Source of the DNA: Gloeophyllum trabeum ATCC 11539
Taxonomy: Eukaryota > Basidiomycota > Agaricomycetes > Gloeophyllales > Gloeophyllaceae
DNA: 64,000 nucleotides
Assembly: GCF_000344685.1 (NCBI RefSeq)
Contig: NW_006920410.1
Coordinates: 1,048,380-1,112,379 of the forward strand
Reading direction: 5' to 3'
The number at the start of each line of letters is the position of its first letter. Position 1 is the stretch's first letter. The notes under the pieces were generated by a model. The model searched no databases and was not told where the DNA came from. It worked only from the letters and a program-made list of their open reading frames with translations. Below, piece by piece: positions 10,857 to 21,829 of this stretch. A program made the position numbers and the translations under genes.

Positions 10857-11720
10857 ATGTCCCAAGCACAGGACGACCAGCTCATAGAGCTGCTATTGCA
10901 ACTGAGGGTAAGGCTTCACTATGTATCAAAGGCTGTGATTTATCTCAGTGCTTCCTCCCAAGAAAACTACTCCAGAACAAGCCCGCCAGGTCCTCAATGC
11001 TCAGCCGCAGCTATCATACCTCTTGATTAGTCTCATGGTCAAGATGAATGCCATAAATCTGGAGGCACTTCAGGTACGCCATAAGCTCTGGCCATACCTG
11101 GACTATCGAAGATCAATGGTGTTCGGACTTTACGCCCAGAAAACCCTCGCATCCTACATCCCAGCTACAGGTCAGCCAGCGGCGCCGTCTGTCCCAGGCA
11201 CAGCTGCTGTACCGCCTTCAGCAATTCCGCCTCATGTAGCAGCGTCGTCTCAGTACCGCACTGCCACTCCTCCGAACGTGCCTGTTCCTCCGGCAAGCTT
11301 TCAGCCGCCCCCGTCCTCGGCCTATCCTCCGTACCATGGTGCGCCTCCCACCAACACGTATGGCGCCCCCGGTGGTTTGGGGGGCCCTCCACCTTTACCA
11401 GGATATCCGGCCGCGCCAGCCCCGGCCCCTGCGCCAGCCCCCGCAATCACAGCGGATGCTCTAGCAGCGATGCCTGAGCAACAAAGGGTACGTTGAAGTT
11501 CTTCACTATTCTGGGCTATACCGATAATACTTTCTGATATCAAGGCCATGATAACGCGTATTATTACGATGACTCCGGAGACCATTAGGGCGCTACCGCC
11601 GCACGAGCGAGATCCGATTAACCAAATCGTAAGCATACATGCCCTTTTCCTACGTGATTCTCCTAACTCCCATTACACCTGGTATATTAGCGAGCAACTC
11701 TTGGCCTGCCAACTGGTTGA
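10857..11720 (+). CDS. CstF-64-like hinge protein without RRM
   Basis: The start ATG is at 10857-10859. Exon 1 (MSQAQDDQLIELLLQLR) joins at 10908/10963 to KTTPEQARQVLNAQPQ, giving the CSTF2 hinge domain, which binds CstF-77/symplekin-type partners in the 3'-end cleavage complex. A Pro/Ala-rich linker follows (residues about 65-200, with an APAPAPAPA run). The C-terminal CSTF2 helical domain is split by introns (MITRIITMTPETIRALPPHE, then RDPINQI) and ends RATLGLPTG before TGA at 11718-11720. The N-terminal RRM of CstF-64/Rna15 is missing, and with beta-COP 228 bases upstream there is no room for it. The protein is therefore likely a scaffold subunit that does not bind RNA itself, comparable to Pti1-type proteins. 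It is convergent with DPM3. Confidence 0.85.
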
Positions 11721-11847
11721 TATTTCGGTAGTGCTCAGTCGTACTCCTCTCATCTGTCGGAGTATGCTGGTCTCTTCCAGCCCCATGCAGCTGTCGGATA
11801 AAGATGATCGAAATATCGCCACAGGGAGTCGGATTCGATCCACGACA

Positions 11848-12326
11848 TCAATCGACTGGTACGCCTTTAGAACGTAGGTCATCTTTGGCCATGGTGATTT
11901 CCTGGATAGTCGGGCCAGTTCAAGTAGGTTGGTGGGCAGTGCGGCGATGTGAGTTTGATTTTGCAACACCGATGTAGATAGCAAATGTTCTGGCGGTAAG
12001 TCACCAGGACTAGGACATGACTGCGATGTTGGACGCACCTTGAGTAGCTCCTCGTACGCGTCTGGACAGTCTCTGAACGTCCATAGTCCCCAGCCAAGTG
12101 ACCACAATGAATATGACCCGAATGAAACCAATAACCACCAGGGCAGCTTTATGGCAGAGTAGCTTAGTATATCTCACTCACGCCACCGGTATGTACTGAC
12201 CACTGGAAGGATCTGCTCGGTTACCGACTCCTCGAAGAACGGCACGGGAACAATGGAGAAAAATGCCAGGAGGTATGTCGTGACAAGAATTAGTGAGAGT
12301 GCGAAGAAACGCGTTGCTCGGGTCAT
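11848..12326 (-). CDS. DPM3: Dolichol-phosphate mannosyltransferase subunit 3 (DPM3)
   Basis: Three exons on the minus strand give a protein of about 95 residues: ATG at 12324-12326, intron after ...EQILPV, then LPWWLLVSFGSYSLWSLG and TFRDCPDAYEELLK, a second intron, and EITMAKDDLRSKGVPVD with the stop at 11848-11850. There are two hydrophobic helices (residues about 7-25 and 42-62) and then a cytosolic coiled tail, exactly the DPM3 layout. DPM3 tethers the catalytic DPM1 to the ER membrane. That complex makes the mannose donor for N-glycans, GPI anchors and O-mannosylation. The length agrees with the usual 90-95 residues. A 320-base spacer separates it from the glutaredoxin gene upstream. 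Confidence 0.9.
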
Positions 12327-12646
12327 GACGGTAGAGACAGACGATGGTAAGTGTCCTCCAGTGCTGCAGGTGTAAGGAGAGCAGCTGAGGTTGAGGTGGC
12401 GGATTTGGACGTGATGTTACGGCAAACCAGTAGAAAGCCGGATCTCCCACGCGGTTTGCTTGCGATTGTGGCTCGGGAAGGGGAATAATTCGAGTTATGA
12501 ATCCCAAGGCCTGAGGCCCGAGAATACATCGGTAAAGTTTATAATCAACTGCTGTTACATGCGCTACTCGTCTACAGACGTGACACAGACCTATATACAA
12601 TATGAACCCCGCGTAAACGCAACGCGGCCAGGTGAAGTCTACGTGC
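12327..12646. other. Spacer between DPM3 and glutaredoxin genes
   Basis: No gene is seen here. The stretch carries the DPM3 promoter and the 3' end of the glutaredoxin transcript. The + strand open frame across it has no family likeness. Confidence 0.5.
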
Positions 12647-13292
12647 TTACACGCCGACAAGTTTGGCCAACTGGCCCTGGCTATCCAGAGCAGTCACGGC
12701 ATCGCATCCTGGTAACGATGAGTAAGGTAAGACGCCTATCAAGTCATTGAAATGCATACCTCCGACATGCTTCTTGTCTAGAGAGAAAAAAATGCGCACG
12801 TCAGAGACTGAACACCAGACGAAGGCCTGGAATGCGTACTGATGAAAATATTAGGCACGGTTCTCTGGCCCGTCTTCTCGGTCAGGTAATCCTGAATGTC
12901 CGAGCCCTCAGACATCTCGTCGAGCCTGGATAAACGGGGAGACGATAAGAGCGCGTTCAGGGCATGCATATCGCCAGGTACGCACTCGTAGATCTTCGTA
13001 GGGACGTTTGGGAACTTGGAAGTAATAAGAGCCTTTGCACGCTTGCAGTATGGGCAGTAAGACTTGGAAAAGATGGCAATCGTGTTGTCGTTGATTGTAG
13101 TCTATCGATAACGGCGTCGTACCCGTCAGTAAAGCAGACCGACACGCGAAAGGATCTGCGCACCTCGACAAGGTCTTTGACCGCCATGACTCTACGCTGG
13201 TATGTTGAGGGGTTGGATGAAGATGCAGTGGAATACAGATTGACTGATGGGGGGATACGGCTTGCGACCGCTCTATATATGCTGGAAAGCAT
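12647..13292 (-). CDS. Dithiol glutaredoxin (CPYC), possible dual targeting
   Basis: The enzyme reduces disulfides and glutathionylated thiols with glutathione. Spliced exons give MAVKDLVE-TTINDNTIAIFSKS, then the active site YCPYCKRAK, the cis-Pro region RTVPNIFI and, after two short introns, NKKHVGG-CDAVTAL ending at the stop at 12647-12649. All motifs of a class I glutaredoxin are present. Two in-frame ATGs are possible. The one at 13195-13197 gives a cytosolic form of about 105 residues. The one at 13290-13292 adds 32 residues rich in Arg, Ser, Ala and Tyr with no acidic residue (MLSSIYRAVASRIPPS...), which looks like a mitochondrial presequence. I give the longer limit. The gene is divergent from the NIF3-like gene with 149 bases between starts. 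Confidence 0.9.
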
Positions 13293-13441
13293 CGGTGGCT
13301 GGCTGACTCTCTTACGGAGACTCTTGAGCTCGTCATATCCACGTGACCAGAGGGATCGGGCGTGCAACCGAAGCCGATCGCGACGCGCTTTTCGAAACAG
13401 CAGCTCTTTCCGACCTTCTCTCGTCCAGTAGGCCCTATAGC

Positions 13442-14554
13442 ATGTCATTTTCAGCAGCTTCGTCGACGTTGGTGAAGACGGTTTGCCGCTGTATGGAGCG
13501 GATTGCTCCATTGCGTCTAGCGGAGTCCTGGGATAACGTCTGTCCTATCCAGCGCGTCAATCGATAAGTTAGCTCATACTAAGAATATCAGGTCGGGCTA
13601 TTGCTAGGTTCGACCATCGAAGACAGTCCCTTCTACCTTACTGAATCGGATGTCTTCCAGAGGCACCTTTCCAGCGTGCAGGGAATCAAGTGATGCTCAC
13701 CATCGAGTACGGTAGTCTGACTCGGACGAGTTCACTCTCTGAATTGATGCCTTGAGTGCACAGCGTCACACCACCCGTCGTCGAAGAAGCACTCGCGTCC
13801 AAAACAGCGTGCATTATATCTTATCACCCAACGCTGTTCAGGCCCGTAAAGTCGATGACCCTGGCTACCCCGACGCAGGCTTCCCTGCTTCGCCTTGCTG
13901 CTGCGGGTATATCCGTGTATTCCCCCCACACAGCCCTTGACAGCGTGCATTTGGGGATCAACGACTGGCTTGCGATGGGCCTGATAGGGGTCATGACCAG
14001 TGATAAGTATGAAGTCAAACCGATAGGGGACATGAAGGACGGGGGAGCGGTGGGGCGTATAGTCCCGCTCGGCGAAGGGGTTGAATTCAGTGCCTTGGTG
14101 GAACAGGTGAAGAGAAACTTGGGGTTAACGCAAAGTAGGTCTATAACTCCGGTCATGTCTCTGCAGTTGCTCAGGTTTCCGTTGGCTATATAGTTCAGGT
14201 CGCCTATCCGTATTCACGGCCATCATCAAAGGTCAGCTCTGTCGCTATCTGCGCCGGCTCTGGGGCATCCATCCTCCTGGGGTCAGATGCGGATGTGTAT
14301 TACACAGGTGAAATGTCTCACGTGGGTTTCTTGTACTCTCTTGCCCTCTACAACGATTGAAGATAATCCTGCAGCATGAGGTCCTTGCTGCTATCAGCGC
14401 AGGGAAGTACGTCATCCTCTGTGGACACACGAACACGGAGCGCGGCTTCCTGCCGACGCTCAAAGGCAAGCTGGAGGAAACTGAACTCGTCTCAGAGCTG
14501 AAAATGGATATCGTTGTTAGTAAAGCAGACAGACACCCCGTGGACATCGTCTGA
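13442..14554 (+). CDS. NIF3-like dinuclear metal-binding protein
   Basis: The start is ATG at 13442-13444 (MSFSAASSTLVKTV...). The first intron joins LAESWDN to VGLLL, a NIF3 hallmark. Further motifs are SYHPTLF (metal-binding His), SPHTALDSVHLGINDWLA (second His/Asp cluster) and, in the last exon, VILCGHTNTERGFLP and DRHPVDIV with the stop at 14554. The family (NIF3/YbgI/GTP cyclohydrolase I type 2-like fold) binds two metal ions in a toroidal hexamer. Its biochemical role is still unclear, so I make no finer claim. The gene is convergent with NDUFS2, with 136 bases between stops. Confidence 0.88.
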
Positions 14555-14690
14555 AAGCATGCACCGGCATTCAGTCTCCATGAACCGCTACAATATCTCA
14601 GCGGGCGTTTCAAATGATGATTCCGATAATTAAGATCGTGTTAATTAGGGTACACGAACCATGGATACATCTTTTGAACCGGAAACAGCT

Positions 14691-16849
14691 CTAACGGTCA
14701 ACCTCACTATAGGATAAGTCAGGTCAGTACACATGTTCCAGGAAGATATCATTATCCGCAAGATCCGCTATGGAAAGCCACTTACCCGAACACGAGATCC
14801 TGATGCAGCACTCAGTAAACCCTGCAGGGCGACGATAATAACGACGACTTACCATAGTTCCAATGATAGCGACAGCATCGGCGATGTAGTGCTAAAAAGG
14901 CCAAAGGGGGAATCAATCAGTACTAGCTCTTATGGAGGGTTAGCTTGCCTCACGTCTACGAAACGATGATGTTAGCCTCGGGCCGGAAGATACTTGGACA
15001 CAAAACTTACTCCGCATCATCATATCCGCACCAGCCAAATGAGCGAAACCGGGGGCACGGATACTACACCGGTACGGACGATTCGTGCCGTCCCTTTAGA
15101 TCGCAAGGCCGACATAAACACATATTAGTACGAGTCCAGGAGCTGCACAGACGCTGGGAAATACGCACGAGACGAGGTAAACACCCATCTCTCCTTTCGG
15201 AGCTTCGATGGCAGAGTACGTCTCACCGGGTGGCACGGAGTAGCCTTCGCTGAAAAGCTACAGCCGACATCGTCAATACAAAATTACATGCAGTGGCAAG
15301 GAGCACTTGTTACCTTGAAATGGTGGATAAGGGACTCCATACTCTCCTTCATCATGGCCCGAGGAGGGGGTACAAGCTTATGGTCGTCAACCTTGATAGC
15401 ACCGGTCGGCATTTTGTTCAGACACTACAACAAAGCTGTCTGCATTAGGGCAACTAAGCAAGAGAGACATTTGTATGCTAACCTGGTGAATAATACGCAA
15501 ACTCTCTCGGAATTCCTGGACGCGACAGAGGTAGCGATCATAGCAGTCGCCGTTCTTGCCGACGGGCACATCAAACTCAACCTAATAAACCAGTGAATAA
15601 GCGACCAACACGAATCCAATCAGCACGCACCTCATCGTACTTGTCGTACGGCGCGACCTTCCTCAAATCCCACGGAACTCCGCTTCCTCGAAGCATGACA
15701 CCAGAAAAGCTGTAATCCATGGCCTGTTTGGCGGTGACCTTGCCGATGCCGATTGTGCGCTCCTTCCAGATTCGGTTTCCGGTGATGACTTCCTCGATTT
15801 CATCGACACGAGAGCCAAACTGGGTGGCCCATTGGAAGATGTCATTCAGAAGTCCATGCGGAATATCAAACGCGACACCGCCTGGGCGGACGTATGCAGC
15901 ATGCAGACGAGCACCAGACACACGCTCGTAGAACTCCATGAGCTTTTCACGCTCCTCAAAACCCCACAGGAAAGGCGTCAGTGCACCGACGTCCATGGCA
16001 TGCGAAAGGACAGCCATCAAATCTAGGCCGGTCCGGTAAACTGCCGCTCTGACAACTCAATCGAAAGACGTACGGTTCAGGATTCGAGTGATCTCCCCGA
16101 ACATAGTACGAATCCACTTTGCACGCTCAGGAACTTCGATGTTCAGGAGCTTCTCCACAGCCAAGGAATAACAAAGTTCGTTCGTCACTGAAGCAAGATT
16201 TGAGCGAGACGCGTAGAATGCAATGATACATACGCACTCATCGATACATAGTCTAAGCGATCGAAATATGGTAAAGCTTGAATGTAAGTCTTGTACTCAA
16301 TAAGTTTCTCCGTCCCGCGGTGAAGCAAACCGACATGCTATACGGATACTCCGTGTAAATTGGAACTGAGCCGACGAGGAGACAGAATTACCCACCGGGT
16401 CTGCACGAAGAATCTCTTCTCCATTCAACTCAAGGATCAAACGGAGCACGCCGTGAGCGGCTGGGTGCTGGGGGCTATTCACGCAAGTTTGTACTATAAT
16501 ACTTCGTGCCAAAGACCTGTACTTACCCCATATTCACTAGAAGAATCCACCGCAACCCGTCTCAGCATCAAACACGACGCAACGAGGACAGCTACGCACC
16601 AGTAAAATGCCTCATCTGTCTCTCTGTTCTTGAACCCGTCTCTTTCAGGATCTCGTGCGCGGGCATACCGTGCAAGTCCTCCACTGTATGCGAGCTGAAC
16701 ACATCTTTAGTCCCTCCAGCTGGAACCCCCGAAGTATCTGCACCAGAGCTGGTCGTAGTCGCGAGAACCGGGCTAGTCGTCGAGATATGACGCCTGGCAA
16801 TGTTACGGGTTGACCGCCCTAGCTGACGACGGAGGAGTGCGGAGGCCAT
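14691..16849 (-). CDS. NDUFS2: NADH:ubiquinone oxidoreductase 49 kDa subunit (NDUFS2)
   Basis: This is a core subunit of mitochondrial complex I, lying next to the quinone site. The start is ATG at 16847-16849, followed by an Arg/Ser/Ala-rich presequence ([16 protein letters not shown]...). Exons then encode the matrix domain: [17 protein letters not shown], the long exon around 16020-15640 ([58 protein letters not shown]), then [20 protein letters not shown] and [20 protein letters not shown]. The end is built from several tiny exons ([17 protein letters not shown]) with the stop at 14691-14693, matching the invariant C-terminus of the family. It is divergent from the MRH receptor gene with 175 bases between starts. 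Confidence 0.95.
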
Positions 16850-17024
16850 GGCGGTCGACGACGAAGACGGTTTGCCTGACGTCGAGCGGAGGGCTCCGGA
16901 GGACGGCCGGTCAAACGATCGGCCAATCGGGATTCTCACGTTACTTGACGCTGTCTTCTAAGTATACGAGTTCGACATGGCTGTCCATTGCAGTCGTGCG
17001 CGGCTATGACACTTGTCTTATAGG

Positions 17025-18222
17025 ATGGCACGTTCACCGCTATTGAACCTGTTTCTGCTGGCGGTCTTATGTCTTCCGTACACCGTACGCGGGGACGAGA
17101 AGCCTTGCACTTACCACGACGGAGGCAGGTACTATGACCTCAGTCGGCTCTCATCAAGGTAAATGCTCTCACAAAGCTACAAAGCACGACTAAACTGTTC
17201 AATGATTCCGACAGTAAGGACTACGTGTATAAAGCTCCAGATGGCTCTGAATACTACATGAACGTCTGTCGGAGCGTTACTACCGAGACCTGGGCTATCG
17301 AGGATGAACAGAACGTTGCGGTCTTCAGGAGAACCAAGGAAGAGCGAGGCGATCTTTCGCTAGGGTATATATGTTTGCTCCACGCGGGACTCATATCTCA
17401 CTGACGCGAAGCGCACCAGATCAGTGAACACTACCCTAGCCGTTCACGACGGCCATCCACTTTTATACTTGACTAACGGATCGCCATGCCCAAGTATACC
17501 CCAATTACGTGCCGCCTCTGTTATAAGATTCATATGTGATACATTCGTCTTTGAAGCTGGTATGAGGTTCTCCCGGGGGTTCGTACGGAAATATCATTAG
17601 CATTTGCCCTTTGCCAGGACAGCCGCAACTTATCGCTGAACTTCCTGGCTGTTCATTCTTTTTCGAATGGCGCAGTCATGTAAGAGCTATACTTGCACAT
17701 TTTTCGTCCGGGCACTCACAGATTCCCGCAGTATGCCTGCCAAACGAACGAGCCCAACGGCTCCGGCGGCGTCGTAGTAATCCTCGGGACGATGTAGGGA
17801 TATTGCTGCCCCATTCCGCAGCCTTCTAACGTATAAACTTCAGAGCGTTGATTCTTATGATGGGATACCTCGTGGCCGGGACGTTGTATCGCCGCTTCGT
17901 TCTCAATCTCCGCGGTTTCGATCAGGTCCCCCGCATATCGTTCTTTTCCCTCACGGATACTTTGGAACTCTGCAGCAAGGTTACGGACCTAGTCCTGCCT
18001 CGACCAGCACCCTACTCCGGTCCGAACTCTTTCAACCACCAGCACAGCGCGTGGAACGCCGGACCGAGGAACGGAGGTAGACCTTCGGCGGGATACGAAC
18101 GGCTGGCAGCCTCTGATGAAGAGCGGCAAGGGATGCTACACGGAGATGAAGATGATGACACTCAAACTGATGCAGATGTGAGGGCGGACCATGCGCCGAA
18201 GCAACCGACAGAGCGTGCGTAG
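17025..18222 (+). CDS. MRH-domain type I sorting receptor (CD-MPR/Mrl1/Atg27 type)
   Basis: ATG at 17025-17027 starts a signal peptide (hydrophobic core LLNLFLLAVLCLPYTVRG). The luminal domain has the mannose-6-phosphate-receptor-homology pattern: KPCTYHDGGRYYDLSRLSS, YYMNVCRSV, PCPSIPQLRAASVIRFICD (with the Gln/Arg pair that contacts the sugar in this family) and FFFEWRSHYACQTNE. A single membrane helix is spliced across about 17750-17880. It is followed by YLVAGTLYRRFVLNLRGFDQ, which parallels the juxtamembrane stretch of CD-MPR, and a cytosolic tail with an acidic cluster (GDEDDDTQTD) suited to adaptor binding. The stop is at 18222. The likely role is Golgi/endosome sorting of glycoproteins; whether it works as Mrl1 or Atg27 cannot be decided from sequence alone. 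Confidence 0.85.
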
Positions 18223-18452
18223 GACATGAAACGTGTATCCCGTTAAGCTTATTGTCTAGCTTTGTGTTCCGTGATAATGAACGTGTGCTGTGGAGGAAGA
18301 TTTCGTGCTTCATACATCAATACTCGGGCATCGGTGCGGCTCCATTCGTCTCTTTGTTTGTACAACTACCTTTCACCCGGCCTTGTCTTATTCACCTCGG
18401 CGTTGTCAGTCTATCCTTTCCAGGTTTGTACTGTCCGGCGTTCCGGTGAATC

Positions 18453-18888
18453 TTATGGACACTCAGGAGAGCGAGCAACGCAGGATAACACGTCTCCGAC
18501 CTTCCGCAGCATGCCGGCATCCAAATGCTGATGCCGCCGAGGTCGCCGAATCCTCAGCGTTGCATTCACGATCTTGCTCTTGGGATTCAGCTGTTTGTGC
18601 GTGGTGAACCAGCCTCCGAAGTCAGGCAGGTCTCGGGACAGGTCGGGATCCAACAGTCCCCCTCGCAGATCAAATAAGCTATCCGTGATGCGAGTTAAAC
18701 TTTCAGTTCAGTCATCTACACGAGCGTCGGTTGCTTTTGAGCTTATCGAGGAGGAGTGAGACATCACCCGCTTCTTGTGCTCCCGGGAGAGCATCTTCTA
18801 TCGTAAGTCATCAATATGCATTCGGATGCTAATACAAGGTCAAGGGATGGTACCTATAACCTACTCCAACTGGGGCTGAGCCTCCCAT
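18453..18888 (-). CDS. Small spliced protein of unknown function
   Basis: No single frame shows this gene, but splicing gives a coherent protein. ATG 18886-18888 reads MGGSAPVGV. A 61-base intron then leads to EDALPGAQEAGDVSLLLDKL KSNRRS. A 43-base intron (GTGTAG...GATAG) leads to LFDLRGGLLDPDLSRDLPDF and GGWFTTHKQLNPKSKI, and the frame stays open to TAA at 18453-18455. The phases fit at both junctions and the composition is protein-like. The C-terminal part (after about 18570) may contain one more short intron. There is no signal peptide or membrane helix, and I do not recognise the family. It is convergent with the MRH receptor gene. Confidence 0.55.
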
Positions 18889-19602
18889 GACTGTTGAACG
18901 GTTGAAAGTGTTAACGAGCTTGCATTCCGACTTCTGCTATTCCGACCTGCGTACGGTGTCGGGCCACTGATCACCATTGTCCAGGAATGGCGTCAAAGGA
19001 AGAGAGTCCGACCTCACATAGGTCAACAAGGTATCTGGGCGAATAGAACCCCCCCCCCCCCCCCAACCACCCATGCCTGGTCAAATCCCATAAGTGACCG
19101 TACGTACTGAAATGCTCATTCGCAAGCCTGGGGAGAGCGGGTCCGTTTCCTCGCCGATAATCGTAATCGTTTAGGGTGTCACCATGGTGCCAATAAAGCG
19201 GCGAGAAGGGTGGTCGTCAAGTTACCTAAGAAGACATCCTGTGTAACTCCCTGGGACCAGGTACAGTACTCGCAACACAGGCATACTGCTACATGTAGTC
19301 CAAATAACATGACCTTTCGATTCGGAGACCTTACTGAGTCTCTTCGTGAACCGACAAAGTACGATAATCAGCATTCCATAGCTTCCTCATCCTGACGAAG
19401 AGTGGCCAACACACGCTGAATCACATTGCAAAAGAAGGGACGCCTGCAGATTACATCAACAAGCTCGTACGCTAAACATGTCAATGACGGCCTAAACAAC
19501 TGCGATAAAGTCCAAATACAGTCCGAAAATGTTCGTGAAGTCCGCGAGTCCCGAGAAAGAAAGGGATGTCCACCGGGTAGGCGAATAAATCCTTTTTCAT
19601 AC
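18889..19602. other. Spacer with a C16 homopolymer
   Basis: I see no gene in these 714 bases. A run of 16 C lies at 19049-19064, between AGAA and AACC. It is the longest homopolymer I noticed in the window and may be polymorphic or a sequencing weak spot. Confidence 0.5.
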
Positions 19603-20428
19603 TCAGAGGGCAACGACAGCAACACCCGCAACCCCAGCGAGGAGCATGGCAGCGTAAGATGCGGCAGAGCCGAGATTCAACTGACCAACGGCTCCAGAGA
19701 AGCTGCTTACACTGGTCGTGGCGGCGGAAGAGGTAGAGGATCCGGATGGCGACGTGGCGGAAGAGCTAGGGGCGCTGGTGATTCCGGAGCCGGTTGTCGA
19801 GGCTAATGAGCCTGAAGACATGCTCAGCGCACTGCGGCAGCGTTTCCTGTTCAGTGATACGTCCTTTACCACGGGGAACACATGAGCAACTCACCCGGAC
19901 GAAGTCGAAGACGCGGAGGACGTCGTAGACGAGGCAGGTGCAATTGAAAAGTCACCGCTGCTAGCGTACACCTGGTTGATGTTTCTGTAGATGACGCGTT
20001 CGTTTCGACTCCATGAGATGGTATCGTTACACTCACGTGACATTAACCGCCTCAAGACTGTAGCCATCACTGCAAATAAAAGGTCAGAGCATCGCTACGA
20101 GTCAGAATGTGATGGCTACTAACCCAGCGGGTACAATGGGGAGAGTCAAACTGAGTGAGCCCTGGCCGGGCTGGACGTTGTTTGCGATAGCGAAGGAATT
20201 GTGGAACACCTGGTTGACAAGCTCGAGGGAGAAAGGCGGGTCCGTGGACTCCGCAGTCCAGGAGATGGTGGCAGGACCAGCGGAGGTCAGCCCAGAGGGC
20301 GTCTGCAGAGTCAAGGCCGACACAAGGGGCAGGACGGCGGCAGCAGCAACACTGACATTGTGCAGACCGTCAGCGACCTTCGACTGCTGCTACTCATGAT
20401 GATCAACATACCTGAGCTTAGCGAACAT
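19603..20428 (-). CDS. Secreted Ser/Thr-rich GPI-anchored wall protein (Kre9/Knh1-type)
   Basis: ATG at 20426-20428 starts MFAKLS, and a 60-base intron joins it to VAAAAVLPLVSALTLQTP, a clean signal peptide. The mature N-terminal domain (SGLTSAGPATISW, PPFSLELVNQVFHNSF, GQGSLSLTLPIVPAG) matches the short beta-sandwich of the Kre9/Knh1-like Ser-Thr-rich GPI-anchored family. Then comes a Ser/Thr/Ala/Gly-rich stalk split by introns, and a hydrophobic C-terminus (YAAMLLAGVAGVAVVAL, stop 19603-19605) typical of a GPI-addition signal. It probably sits in the cell wall or plasma membrane outer leaflet. The binding partner is unknown. Confidence 0.82.
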
Positions 20429-20890
20429 GTCGACGAGGGGAGGGGTTGAGGTCGTGAGGGTATAAGGCAGAGGTCGTAGCGTGAGCGTGGAGACGAGGAG
20501 GGCAGTTCGAACAAGGATCGGTTTATATACGAGCCCACGGAGGACTAAAATAGGCCTCGAACTTCGACAGTGTCTCGCGTGAGAATCCTTACGTGGGTGC
20601 TCGATCACACTGCGAACGTTCTCTCGGATTCTAGTCCTGCTCTCGCACGGTTCTATTCCCGCTCTGACCTTCCGGCGCACAAGAACGTGTTACGGCGTCG
20701 GCCCAGGGACGACGCGCATGGCGACAACCAGATAAAGATGTCATACATGACGGGGCTATGTCCAAAGTCCAAGAGCGAAAGAAATCCTCAGAAATCCTCG
20801 GTGGTCAGGCTGTTCGGGACACGCATGATTGTCCGTGTCCGAAAAGACGTGATCGCTCGCGGGGTGATGGTCATATTGGAGAATGCTCGG
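20429..20890. other. Spacer between wall protein and ATP23 genes
   Basis: No coding region is supported in these 460 bases. They hold the promoter of the wall protein gene and the 3' end of ATP23. Confidence 0.5.
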
Positions 20891-21829
20891 TTAATATATC
20901 TAATAGAAGAGCGTTCCGTCTTCTGTCTGAGGTAAATCGGGACAGCGTGCAAACTTACCTCGTCGAACGGTCGTGTATCGTTGAAGCAGCTTTCCCAAAC
21001 CTCGTTGACGGCGCGCTCCGCAGTAGCTTCGTCCGGACACGCTGGGTTCGACTTGACAGATAGCACTGCCCGTCGGCGTACGCATGCCTGCGAACAATCA
21101 AGGCGGCTCAGTCCCTTCTCGGGCCAACACGGAACTGCGTAGCAGATACGTAAAATAGCACTCACCTGGTGTTGCTTTGAGAAGGAGAAGATTCCTCGGT
21201 TCACTTCACGTGTCCACCTACAATCGCCACCGAGGCTGTTGGCTCGGATCTGGCATGTTGGTCAGAGGGAGCTGCATGCAATGCTGAGCCTTTGCGGAAT
21301 GTGCCTCACCTCGCTGCATGCATGATGCCGCAAATTTAACCAGTCGACCTTGAACTTGCAATGATCATACATATGAACGAGTTCATGGGTGAGGGTATTC
21401 TCCATATGTTTACGGTCTATGAACCGCCCTTGACAGAGAATGATCGCGCCGTCGGGGGAGAATCCTCCAGAACGAGAGTAGTCGCAAGGAACGCAGTGGA
21501 TGTGTGACGCCGACACGGGGCAGCCGGAGAGCTCGAGGTGCTTCAGCATAAAGACGACAGAAGGACCTAGGAGCCAGTCCAGCAGCACCATCAGCACGCG
21601 GGGCTTTCGGTTATAAAAGACAGGCGACCCACTAATACTGACTGTATTTCAGTAAGTGAGCTTTCCACTTCTCACAAGTCCGGGCATGGTGGGCCTCCAG
21701 TTCGAGAGATCGTTCCTCAGGAGACATTCCTAGTCCTGTGATAGCGGAGAACGCTCTTCGCCATCGCTCAAATGTGCTCTTGTCTGAGGGAGACTCTGAT
21801 CCTGCGCTAGAGCTTGTGGATGAGGCCAT
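20891..21829 (-). CDS. ATP23: Mitochondrial inner membrane metalloprotease ATP23
   Basis: ATG at 21827-21829 begins a Ser-rich leader followed by [17 protein letters not shown] and the Cys-bearing [13 protein letters not shown]. The next exon has [35 protein letters not shown] and the zinc-protease motif [17 protein letters not shown] (HExxH). Later exons give [29 protein letters not shown] and [11 protein letters not shown] last 59-base intron joins DE to a terminal exon of only nine bases (20891-20899) coding I-Y-stop, which matches the usual DEIY end. ATP23 processes the Atp6 precursor and helps ATP synthase assembly in yeast. Exon phases agree throughout. Confidence 0.92.
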
